64,000 nt of DNA, from assembly GCA_964353015.1 (NCBI GenBank), contig CAYGUA010000007.1, positions 1 through 64,000 on the forward strand, written 5' to 3'. Of this stretch, positions 34,504-43,493 are shown in pieces. A program made the translations under genes and the position numbers. Position 1 is the first letter of the stretch, and each line of letters opens with the position of its first letter. This DNA comes from JAMZMI01 sp964353015. GTDB lineage: Bacteria > Bacteroidota > Bacteroidia > Cytophagales > Cyclobacteriaceae. Below the pieces are notes generated by a model. It saw only the letters and a list, made by a program, of their open reading frames with translations, ran no database searches and was not told the DNA's origin.

Positions 34504-36765
34504 TTATTTTAAAATTTTGAATGAATGTGTTTGTCCCTGGTCAGCGATTTTAATGATATAAACACCATTTTTTGATGCGAAATTGGTTTTCCACTCACCG
34601 TTTACAGAATTGATACCATTCGCATTCAGTAGTAATCTACCCTGAATATCGTGTACACTTATTGAGGCATTTACGAATGATTCTTTTGAACGAATAGTAA
34701 GCATATCAGCATTAAAAAATCCGATCATTTCTGCTAAAGCTATTTGATCGTCCAAAGCCAAAATTGCAGATGTGAGATTTATGGAAAACCTTTTTGACCC
34801 TGAAGTAACATCAGAATGAAAAGTATATGAACTTGCTTCATTTAAATTCACTATCTTATTAGTTAGGTGATCGACTAATTGGGCATTCACCAAACCAAAA
34901 GCATTTTCAAAACTAAAGGTGTAGTCACCTGATTCAGTAATGTCCATTCCCAACCAAATTTGGTCAATATATCCCTGCTTCGGCAAGCTTTGAATCGCTA
35001 GCTGCTGATCATCATTCAAAAGGCTATAAATGTTCATGTTAGCATTGGCTTTGATTTTTGGTGCATCAAACGCCCTGTCAAAACCATTTGTAGCACGATC
35101 CATCATTGCCAACAATAATTCACTGGTTGATGAATTGTTGGATAATGTGATTCTTAAACGATCTGCTTGAGCATCTTCTCTAAAGTATCCAGCACCAGTA
35201 TTAACACCTGATGCTTTCATCATATCAGTGAAATTCAAAGTTCCAGCACTAGTAGCTTTTACAAAAAATCCCTGCTCTGAACGGATATATCCATCCCAAT
35301 TGGCCGCATTACCTGATCCACCTGTTGCACCTGCTGCATTCACAGTGATGTAATCATCATTGGTTCTTTGGCCAGCTTTGCTGTCTCCATCGTCCCAGAT
35401 ATACACTGCACCCAGCACATCTGGATTTGAGGACAAAAACGATAGCAATTCGATAGGTGCCGGGTAGGGATTTGAAACAAGGTTCCATCCTGCATTGGTT
35501 GGCCCTCCATCATTGGTTTCATCATAAATCAAAGGGACAACATAATTTCCTGTATTTGGTTTACCAACAAATGATGCTGTTCCCAAATCAGCGGAGAAAT
35601 ATCCGTCAGCAGGAGCCATCACTTCAGGTGTAGATACCAAGGTAAATCTTTCCTGATTACCTGAGCCATATGCAGTGGTCTCATCATACTTGTAAGTGAT
35701 TCCTCCAAGTACTGCCGTGGTGGCATCTGCCACTGGCGAACCTACAATGCTATATCGTCCATCAGTACTTCCATAAGTCGTAGATCGCTTTTTGGTAAAT
35801 GATCCATTTGGCCCCATTGTTATGCTTCCAAAAGTTTTCAAGGCACCTGTACTGTTGACAACAATACTACCATTAACAATCAAATCGCCAAGCACAGTCA
35901 CATCATCATTATTATTAATGGTTAGAGTAGCCCCATTATCAACAGTTAGGCTATACATTCTGGCATCATTCATAGTTGCATAATCTGCACTAACAACTAC
36001 TGCATCATCTTTGGATGCGCTTTCAAAAGCTACTGTAGCAGGAGCCACATTTGTTTCATGAATAATTACAACTCTATCCAGATTTAAATAATAGCCAGCG
36101 GAAGTATTTGCGAGACCCCACTGGAATCCGTCTATTGGGCCTTGTGACAAATCTAAATCTCCAGTATGGGCCGCAAATCTTGACCATCCCGATCCATCAT
36201 CATCAGGACTACCTAACCAATATGTATAAGACCCAGAATTTGTTGTTCCACCATCAAAATCTACTGTCATTCCTATTGTAACACCCGTTGTAGATATGTG
36301 ACCGTCATTCAGATTTCCTGCAGTTCCTTGCCCAGCAATTCTCATCAAGCCGGTGTTTCCATGTGCAAGAAATTTAAGTTCAGCAATGTTAATATTCGTG
36401 TTTGTTCCGCCATTGAAATTATCACTTCTTAATCTGACTGAAAAAGCTTCATCACCTGAGTCATTGGTTGAAAGATTCCAATCGCTTATCGTAACATAAA
36501 CATGAACTTTCCCTGAAGTAATATTTGGAATAACTACATCCCCTGAAAATCCATTTGCTCTGTCAACAAAATATTGATCATCAAGTGCATCATCTCCTAC
36601 CACGGAGTTAGATCCTAAGAAAGTCGCATTAGTACCCTCTTCAGAAAGTAATGATCCCTTGGTAAAATTCCATTCCTCCAGCACGTAGCTGTAGGTTTGT
36701 GCCTGGGTCGCTAATACCAGACAGAGTGCTAAAAATGTTAGATAAACGTGTTTCATAATTTTCAT
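34504..36765 (-). CDS. Secreted protein: jelly-roll-like N-domain plus shared module and T9SS domain
   Basis: 753 aa. Signal peptide to ATQAQ (about residue 23). The N-terminal about 230 residues (YVLEEWNFTKGSLLSEEGTN; VYVTISDWNLSTND; GFQWGLANTSAGYYLNLDRV) look like a beta-sandwich of the concanavalin/jelly-roll type; I know no exact family. The shared module starts near 255 (YSLTVDNGATLTINNNDDVT) and has GWNLVSNPYPAPIEL, YIWDDGDSKAGQRTNDDYI and SEQGFFVKATSAG. The end (ISVHDIQGRLLLNANG; NGVYIIKIADQG) is a T9SS sorting domain. It heads an operon with PID-CTERM gene 2. No catalytic residues are recognised, so a glycan-binding or surface-layer role is plausible but unproved. Confidence 0.75.
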   Translation of the reverse strand: MKIMKHVYLTFLALCLVLATQAQTYSYVLEEWNFTKGSLLSEEGTNATFLGSNSVVGDDALDDQYFVDRANGFSGDVVIPNITSGKVHVYVTISDWNLSTNDSGDEAFSVRLRSDNFNGGTNTNINIAELKFLAHGNTGLMRIAGQGTAGNLNDGHISTTGVTIGMTVDFDGGTTNSGSYTYWLGSPDDDGSGWSRFAAHTGDLDLSQGPIDGFQWGLANTSAGYYLNLDRVVIIHETNVAPATVAFESASKDDAVVVSADYATMNDARMYSLTVDNGATLTINNNDDVTVLGDLIVNGSIVVNSTGALKTFGSITMGPNGSFTKKRSTTYGSTDGRYSIVGSPVADATTAVLGGITYKYDETTAYGSGNQERFTLVSTPEVMAPADGYFSADLGTASFVGKPNTGNYVVPLIYDETNDGGPTNAGWNLVSNPYPAPIELLSFLSSNPDVLGAVYIWDDGDSKAGQRTNDDYITVNAAGATGGSGNAANWDGYIRSEQGFFVKATSAGTLNFTDMMKASGVNTGAGYFREDAQADRLRITLSNNSSTSELLLAMMDRATNGFDRAFDAPKIKANANMNIYSLLNDDQQLAIQSLPKQGYIDQIWLGMDITESGDYTFSFENAFGLVNAQLVDHLTNKIVNLNEASSYTFHSDVTSGSKRFSINLTSAILALDDQIALAEMIGFFNADMLTIRSKESFVNASISVHDIQGRLLLNANGINSVNGEWKTNFASKNGVYIIKIADQGQTHSFKILK

Positions 36766-36896
36766 TTTTAATTCTAATTCTTAAAAAGGCTGTTTAATAT
36801 TCCTTGACAAATTTCCAATCATACCATCATTTCATAGTTTGATTATCGTTTTTTGGGGTTTGAATTCTGTTGATTTTATCACTTTATTAAAATAAT

Positions 36897-39800
36897 CTAT
36901 TTGAGAACCACTTTCAAAGATTGATGATAAGTAAAGGAATCAAATCTGATGAAATAAATTTTTCCCGATTCAAATTCAAATGCTATTTGGCTTTCATCTG
37001 GATCTAATTCTTTGGAAAGAAGCAGTCTTCCGGAAATATCTGTGATGGTAAGCATGGCCTTTGATTGAGTGAATAGGGCACTTGAGATCAGAATTCCGTC
37101 CTTTTTGACAACAAGCGAAACAGGTTTCACAACGTTGGTAAGTATTGTGGACTTGGTAAGAATCAGGTTAAAATTCGCCAGAACATCTGAAGCTTGAAAA
37201 TTTAAGTTTTCTTCTTTCAAATCATACCATTTAGCTTGGTCTGAGAACTGGATGTAAGTGTTGTAACCATCTGGGATATTTGATTGATCATCCAATCCCA
37301 ACTCATAAAATTGTCTGGGTATAGTAGCTACTTCTATAGGAATCGTAATTTCTCCCTGCGGCATTGGTAAACTTTGAATCGCGAGATTATATCCGTTCGA
37401 CTTTGAATAAAGCCTGTGACCACTCACCTTGACTGCATCAAGTAATCGATCAAAGGCCAGGGTTGCATCTTCTCTAAATACGATTAATGTTTCACTTTTC
37501 AATTCATCAACACCAATGGTGAAGAGCCGCACATGGCTATCTTCATTTTCAGCTGTTTTCCTAAAGAATGCATCATCCTCATTCTGTCCAGATACTCTCA
37601 TTGATGGGGTAAAGTACATTTGATTGGCATTTTTGGCTTTCACAATAAACCCTTGTGTTGAACCAATATTCCCATTCCAATCGGCAGACCTGGTGCTTCC
37701 ATTGCTAACTACACCTGCATTATTGATTGTGATATAATCGGCATTGGTACGCTGTGAGATATCCGAACCTCCATCATCCCAGAGATAAACTGTTCCATCA
37801 ATGTTTGGATTAGCACCAACAAAAATGCTAAAGTCTATTGCACATGGATATGGATTAGCTACCAGATTAAAGCCTGCATATTGGCCATCCAACGCATCGT
37901 ATTCCAAATCAATTGCTACAATTCCAGTATTCGGTGTTCCAGTGAAAACAACCTCACCAGTGTAGGCTGAAAAATATCCATTACCAGGTGACATGATTTC
38001 AGGCGAAATTATCTGCTTAAATCTATTAGAACCGTCCGTTCCATAGCTAATGGTTTCGTCATAGGCATAAACTTGCGTACCTAATACAGAAGTTGTGGCA
38101 TTCAGTACCGGCGAACCAATCACACTATAGCGTCCAGTAGTTACACCAAATGATGTGTTGCGAGAGAACTCATGCAGATTACCAGATACATTACCATTGG
38201 TAATTAATGATGCACCGGATTGAACTAAAAGCTTGCCGGTAGCTGCTGCATTAAGATCCCCATTGATTGTTAATGTATTTCCAGATGTTATAGACAATTG
38301 CGCACCTTCCTCCAAATCAATATCGGCAACTTCTGGATTGGTAGATATTATTTCGGGAGCATTGGTCACTATTGGAATAATAACATCAGTAGCTGCTCCA
38401 GGGACTTTACTTCCTGACCAGTTACCTGTATTTGTCCAATCTGAGTCTATTGAACCTGTCCAGATCGCGTTGGCTCTTACCATTCTGATATTATCGATAT
38501 CAACAGAACCAGCTACCCCACCTCTTATACCTTGAAATTCAACTTCCACTATGGTTCCCTTGTATTTGGCTCCCTTGGAAAGATCTATTACATAAGTTTG
38601 AAAATCAATATCAGAGGCTGAATGATCAAAAACCTTGAAATATGTTGAGTCATTAGAATTGGTTGTCACTATTCGCATACTCTGTGATGTATTACTTCCG
38701 TTGACATTATCAATGCTTGTATTGTTCCTAACTATTACCTCTATCTCAGGATAATCAGCTGCCTTGAAGCTCAGACCTGTGGTAGTGAGCTTAGGAGTAT
38801 TACCTCCATCAAAAGTCATGGTCACTGCTCCAGACGAAACAGATATGATACAATTCGCCTCCTGCCAATTAAGTAATGGATTTGTTGTATTGAATGTCCA
38901 ATTATATTGATTGTTGATATTGTTATCTATCACTGCTGGTGCAGGCCAGGTACCTGCATTTACTAATGCATCTTTTATGTCTGCTACCCATGTTCCCGGG
39001 ATAACATTGGTACCATTGTCATCTCTCAAATGGATTGACTTTCCTGAACTGGGACCCGCACACCAGGCAGCACTCGCAAAACCCCTATTGATACCTGCTT
39101 CCATGAGATACCGATAATATTCTACTCTTGAAGCTTGCTCAGGACCACCGAATGAACCGTAAACTCCGGTTTCATAATTAAGTCCTCCTTCATTATCTGC
39201 TCCGAATTCACCTAAGAAAATCGGTATATCATATTGCTCTGACCATGCCTTTACAAAATCGAAATTAGTATCAACATCAAGTTTCTCCTGAATCGTTCCC
39301 CATGTATATTGGTTGTGTTGTTCGGAGGCCGAAGCTGTAAATACTCTTGGCCAATAATAATGGAAAGTTGCAATCAAGTGGTCGTCAGAAGCTATAACAG
39401 TCGGACTGATTTGCAATGGAGCCTCATACGAGTTTTTGCCACCACCCGTAATAATTACATTTCTTGTAGGATTTGTTAATCGAATAATGTCAAGAACATC
39501 CATATTTACTGCGTCAACCTCTGCTGCAGACATGTCAAAAAAGGGTTCGTTCATAATCTCGAAAAGCAAGTCTTCAGATTTATTTTGAAACCTTTCTGAA
39601 ATATGTTTCCAAATGGACATAAAACGATCATAGGTTTCCTGAGTTGGGGTTACAGGATCTGCATCACTGTAACTCTCCCAAAACCATTTGTCGCCGTGCA
39701 CATCGATGATGGCGACCAGCCCCTTAGCCAATGCCCAGTCGGTTACTTGTTCCACACGATCCAAATATGTCGATTGAACTGTATATGGAAATATCACATC

Positions 39801-40037
39801 GGTATAGGTCTCAAACCGGATTGGAATTCTAACCAAAGTAAATCCCGCATCTGCTACATCCTGAAAATACTGTTCGGTCACGGGGGCAGACCAATTTCCT
39901 TCAATGGGCGCGCTCATCACATTGCCTAGATTAATTCCTCGCCCCATCCTTTGAACCATTTCATGTGGAGTAGTCTGTGAATAGGTAAAAAAATTTGAAA
40001 GCAGTAAAACCAGAGTAATTAGAAATTTTGTTTTCAT
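36897..40037 (-). CDS. GH5 glycoside hydrolase with CBM-like domain, shared module and T9SS domain
   Basis: 1046 aa. Signal peptide to TYSQ (about 21). The GH5 catalytic domain covers about 25-365: GINLGN near 34, acid/base Glu164 in FEIMNEP, HYYW near 226 and nucleophile Glu277 in IFLGEFG. A CBM-like beta-sandwich (about 380-520, with NWQEANCIISVSSGAVTMTF and SVDIDNIRMVRA) follows. The shared module begins at IWTGSIDSDWTNTGNW (about 523) and ends in a T9SS tail. GH5 covers beta-glucanases, mannanases and xylanases; the subfamily cannot be read by eye. It lies divergent to the GH10 gene across a 238-bp gap, so it may belong functionally with the xylan-like locus. Confidence 0.88.
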   Translation of the reverse strand: MKTKFLITLVLLLSNFFTYSQTTPHEMVQRMGRGINLGNVMSAPIEGNWSAPVTEQYFQDVADAGFTLVRIPIRFETYTDVIFPYTVQSTYLDRVEQVTDWALAKGLVAIIDVHGDKWFWESYSDADPVTPTQETYDRFMSIWKHISERFQNKSEDLLFEIMNEPFFDMSAAEVDAVNMDVLDIIRLTNPTRNVIITGGGKNSYEAPLQISPTVIASDDHLIATFHYYWPRVFTASASEQHNQYTWGTIQEKLDVDTNFDFVKAWSEQYDIPIFLGEFGADNEGGLNYETGVYGSFGGPEQASRVEYYRYLMEAGINRGFASAAWCAGPSSGKSIHLRDDNGTNVIPGTWVADIKDALVNAGTWPAPAVIDNNINNQYNWTFNTTNPLLNWQEANCIISVSSGAVTMTFDGGNTPKLTTTGLSFKAADYPEIEVIVRNNTSIDNVNGSNTSQSMRIVTTNSNDSTYFKVFDHSASDIDFQTYVIDLSKGAKYKGTIVEVEFQGIRGGVAGSVDIDNIRMVRANAIWTGSIDSDWTNTGNWSGSKVPGAATDVIIPIVTNAPEIISTNPEVADIDLEEGAQLSITSGNTLTINGDLNAAATGKLLVQSGASLITNGNVSGNLHEFSRNTSFGVTTGRYSVIGSPVLNATTSVLGTQVYAYDETISYGTDGSNRFKQIISPEIMSPGNGYFSAYTGEVVFTGTPNTGIVAIDLEYDALDGQYAGFNLVANPYPCAIDFSIFVGANPNIDGTVYLWDDGGSDISQRTNADYITINNAGVVSNGSTRSADWNGNIGSTQGFIVKAKNANQMYFTPSMRVSGQNEDDAFFRKTAENEDSHVRLFTIGVDELKSETLIVFREDATLAFDRLLDAVKVSGHRLYSKSNGYNLAIQSLPMPQGEITIPIEVATIPRQFYELGLDDQSNIPDGYNTYIQFSDQAKWYDLKEENLNFQASDVLANFNLILTKSTILTNVVKPVSLVVKKDGILISSALFTQSKAMLTITDISGRLLLSKELDPDESQIAFEFESGKIYFIRFDSFTYHQSLKVVLK

Positions 40038-40275
40038 TAGTTGATTTTAGGATAAAAATTGTCATATCAAAAATATGATAATTGCAAAATTTCAATTTTA
40101 TAAAACAGAAGAGGTTCAAAAACGATTAATCAGGGTTTGAATATGTCCGAATTTGAAATTATCGAATCCGAAATATTCATGTTTTCTGTTTTGTACAAAA
40201 CCAAACTTTAAAAAATCAATATCCAACCTACAACATGGTGGGTCAATCTAGTTTTGTGACATTGAATTGAATCGA

Positions 40276-41850
40276 ATGAGTAAAAAACTATTCTTCATAC
40301 TATTGCTTATAGCATCAGGTCTAGATATTGCCGCTCAGGCACCAGTTCCTACGGGCAGGAGATTCCGAGAGATAGCGGAGGACAAGTTTGTGTATGGAAA
40401 TATATTTATCGGTGGAACCTCTGGTTGGCGTCAATGGGGAACTCCATCAGTTGAAATTCTCAATAGAGAATTCAATTTTATAACTCCCAACAACGATTTC
40501 AAACAAACCGCCATTCATCCCCAACCAGACATTTGGAAATGGGATAAGTCGGATCAATGGGTAGACAGTGCACGGCTAAACAAACAGATCATTCGAATGC
40601 ATTCACCCATCAGTCCACAGGCTTCCAATTGGGCAAAGGACGATTCGCGAACCGCCTCAGAATTGAAAGTAAATATGACCGAATACATGACCGAACTGTG
40701 CAAACACTACAACGGCGTGCCTGAGATTAGGTGGATGGATGTAGTGAACGAAACGGTGAATAGGGATGGCACATGGTTTGGTCCGAGACCAGGAACAGAC
40801 CTTTGGGAAAACCCCTGGCCATTGATTGGATTTGATGAAACGGCCGATGGATTGAATCCCCCCTCCTACATCCGTTTGGCTTTTGAAATAGCCAATCAAT
40901 ATGCTCCGGATATCAAGCTGGTTTACAATCAGCATGGCGACATGGAGAAGCCAATGTGGGATAAGGTAAAAGGTACCGTACTTTATTTGCGATCACTTGG
41001 ACTGAGAGTGGATGGGATCGGATGGCAGGCTCATCTGGAAACAGATTTTCTTGATGATACAACTGTCCTGACCCAAATCAGGGACTTGATTGACTGGGCG
41101 CACGCCAATGATCTTGAGTTTCATGTGACGGAAAATGATGTTGATATTAAAAATGGAGCCGACGAACAAGATCAAGCCCATGTTTACGCTGAAGTAGTCA
41201 GAACCATTTTAGAAAAAGGTCTGAATGGAGTGGTTACCTGGAATGCTTGGATCATGAGAGAATCTGATGGACAAGGAGCAGCAGGACGCCCTACGCTTTT
41301 CTTCGATGATGGCTCAGCCAAACCTGCCTACTATGCAGTTCAAAAAGTATTGGAAGAGATACAGCACGAATCAAAGGTTACAACAGAGATTACTGGGTCA
41401 GGTTCCCTTTCAATTTCGGATGGAAAATATTTAAGAAATTCAATCATTGAAATTTTGGCTACACCAGATCCCGGCTACATATTCTCACATTGGAGTGGAG
41501 ACATCCATGGATCTGAGAACCTAAAAGAAATATTATTAGATTCGGATAAGTTAATCAAAGCTGTATTTCTGGATGAAAACGTTCCATTACAATTAAGAAA
41601 TTCCTCTGGCGGTATCAGGTTTTACCCAAATCCATGGCATGAAGATCAATTCAAAATAACCGGATTTAATGCCTCTAAACCTGTGCATATAACCATACAC
41701 GATCAGACTGGAAAACTAGTATTAAACATCAAATCAAAATTTGATGAGGAAATTGTTATTGATCGTGCCAATAACTGGAAATCAGGCCTTTACTTTATTT
41801 CACTTCACACAGAAAAAAAACGAATTACCCAAAAACTGATCATTGAATAA
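40276..41850 (+). CDS. Divergent GH10 glycoside hydrolase with InlB-like repeat and T9SS domain
   Basis: Start placed at the ATG at 40276 (MSKKLFFILLLIASGLDIAAQ, a good signal peptide); an in-frame TTG nine bases upstream is less likely. 524 aa. The GH10 barrel covers about 35-355, with acid/base Glu159 in WMDVVNETV and nucleophile Glu286 in HVTENDVDI. DGIGWQAHL is conserved, but the usual HTLVWH is replaced by RMHSPISPQAS and the NDYN motif by YNQHG. An InlB-like repeat (about 368-430, GYIFSHWSGDIHGS) and a T9SS sorting domain (FYPNPWHEDQFK; SGLYFISLHT) follow. It is 7 nt upstream of a sulfatase, in one operon. GH10 is otherwise known mostly for beta-1,4-xylanase activity. Exact substrate unknown. 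Confidence 0.88.
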   Translation: MSKKLFFILLLIASGLDIAAQAPVPTGRRFREIAEDKFVYGNIFIGGTSGWRQWGTPSVEILNREFNFITPNNDFKQTAIHPQPDIWKWDKSDQWVDSARLNKQIIRMHSPISPQASNWAKDDSRTASELKVNMTEYMTELCKHYNGVPEIRWMDVVNETVNRDGTWFGPRPGTDLWENPWPLIGFDETADGLNPPSYIRLAFEIANQYAPDIKLVYNQHGDMEKPMWDKVKGTVLYLRSLGLRVDGIGWQAHLETDFLDDTTVLTQIRDLIDWAHANDLEFHVTENDVDIKNGADEQDQAHVYAEVVRTILEKGLNGVVTWNAWIMRESDGQGAAGRPTLFFDDGSAKPAYYAVQKVLEEIQHESKVTTEITGSGSLSISDGKYLRNSIIEILATPDPGYIFSHWSGDIHGSENLKEILLDSDKLIKAVFLDENVPLQLRNSSGGIRFYPNPWHEDQFKITGFNASKPVHITIHDQTGKLVLNIKSKFDEEIVIDRANNWKSGLYFISLHTEKKRITQKLIIE

Positions 41851-41857
41851 CACAAAC

Positions 41858-43342
41858 ATGACTACTCAATTCAAAATAAACCTTATTGCCATCCTACTCA
41901 TCGGATGCCTTCCATATGCCTGCGTGGCATCCAAAGAGAATGGCAAAAAACAGCCAAATGTGGTTTTCTTCTTAGTAGACGATTTAGGATGGATAGATGT
42001 GAGTTATGCGGGTTCCAAATTTTATGAAACTCCTAACATCGACAAGGCCGCCAAAGAAGGCATGATCTTTACACAAGCCTATGCGGCACATCCGCGATGT
42101 GTTCCTTCAAGATATGCCATGATCACCGGAAATTATCCTGCTAGAATAAACAGTCCGGGAAAAGGAGAAGGAAAACTCAAAGACTCAGAATTTACCATTG
42201 CAGAAGGTTTCAAGGAGGCTGGATATACTACCTTTTTTGCTGGTAAATGGCATCTTGCTTCAGCAGAGTCTTATCCTGATACGCAAGGCTTTGACTACAA
42301 CTATGGCGGTGGGCATGCGGGAGCACCAAAATCCTATTTTCAGCCATACAATGTGGAGAAATCAGGTAAAGGAAATGGCAAAGAGAAGAATATCGAAAAT
42401 CTGGATGATGCACCAGAAGGCACCTATCTGAGTGACCATCTTACAGATAAAACTGTAGCGTTTATTAAGGATAAAAAGGATCAACCTTTCTTTGTTTATT
42501 TGGCACATTATGGTGTACACACACCATTTGAAAGCAAAGAAGAAAAAGTTAAAGCCTATCGAAAAAAAGCGAACGCACTTTATGGTGATAAGGATGAGCC
42601 GGAATTTTCGATGGAACCAACTACAGGCGAAACCAAACTCAGACAAGACAAAGCTGTCTACGCTGGTATGATCGAAAGCATCGATGAAAGTTTTGGAAGA
42701 GTGGTTGCCACACTTGAGGAGCTGGGACTTAAAGAAAACACCATAATCGTGTTTACCTCAGATCATGGTGGGCTCTCCAACCGTGGAAATGGTCGTGGAG
42801 TTGCTACCTCCAATCTTCCATTGAGAGCCGGAAAAGGCCACAACTATGAAGGCGGAATTCGCATTCCTATGTTTGTTAATTGGCCTGATCAGATCAAACC
42901 TGGAACATCGAGCACCATCATTACAGGAACTGACTATTTCCCCACTTTGATAGATCTAGCCGGATTGAAACAACACCCAGAGGCCCATAAAGATGGTGTA
43001 AGTTTCGCTCCTTCCCTGTTGAAAAACAAGACACAAAACCAAGACCGACCGATCTTCTGGCATTCTCCCCAACCACGACCACAAAGCACTGGTGATCTGG
43101 CCAATACTGCCGTACGACTTGGCGATTACAAACTTCTCGACTTTTATGAAGATGGACGTGTCGAGCTCTATAATCTGGCAGAAGATGAAGGCGAACAAAA
43201 CAATCTTGCTGAAAACATGCCAGGGAAACGTGACGAATTGATGGCCTTGATCACAGACTGGCGGAAAGAAGTGGATGCATATATTGAAGTTCCTAAAACT
43301 AATGCTCAAGGGAACAAAGGAGGTAAAAAGAAAACTAAGTAA
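41858..43342 (+). CDS. Type I sulfatase (arylsulfatase A-like), possible lipoprotein
   Basis: 494 aa from the ATG at 41858; an in-frame TTG overlapping the GH10 stop is less likely. The signal peptide ends in CLPYAC, a possible lipobox (Cys22). Metal-binding Asp residues are in VFFLVDDLGWIDV. The formylglycine motif is C81-V-P-S-R, followed by YAMITG. GKWHLA and TSDHGGL carry the other active-site Lys/His and Asp/His. It lacks a T9SS tail and ends in a Lys-rich stretch (GGKKKTK). It lies 7 nt after the GH10 gene, echoing the sulfatase-GH10 fusion at 51631-55113, and would remove sulfate esters from GH10 products or substrate. Specific linkage unknown; subfamily needs a SulfAtlas comparison. 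Confidence 0.92.
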   Translation: MTTQFKINLIAILLIGCLPYACVASKENGKKQPNVVFFLVDDLGWIDVSYAGSKFYETPNIDKAAKEGMIFTQAYAAHPRCVPSRYAMITGNYPARINSPGKGEGKLKDSEFTIAEGFKEAGYTTFFAGKWHLASAESYPDTQGFDYNYGGGHAGAPKSYFQPYNVEKSGKGNGKEKNIENLDDAPEGTYLSDHLTDKTVAFIKDKKDQPFFVYLAHYGVHTPFESKEEKVKAYRKKANALYGDKDEPEFSMEPTTGETKLRQDKAVYAGMIESIDESFGRVVATLEELGLKENTIIVFTSDHGGLSNRGNGRGVATSNLPLRAGKGHNYEGGIRIPMFVNWPDQIKPGTSSTIITGTDYFPTLIDLAGLKQHPEAHKDGVSFAPSLLKNKTQNQDRPIFWHSPQPRPQSTGDLANTAVRLGDYKLLDFYEDGRVELYNLAEDEGEQNNLAENMPGKRDELMALITDWRKEVDAYIEVPKTNAQGNKGGKKKTK

Positions 43343-43493
43343 GTCAAGGATACTATTATCGTCTATCTCATAAAATCAAAAAATGTTATTAATGATCATG
43401 TCCTTAATACTCCTTTTCACATAAGGATTTTAAAATAATAAGAATAAAAGTGTTTTTCAATCCATTTATGATTCAATCAACTTTTCAAAATCA

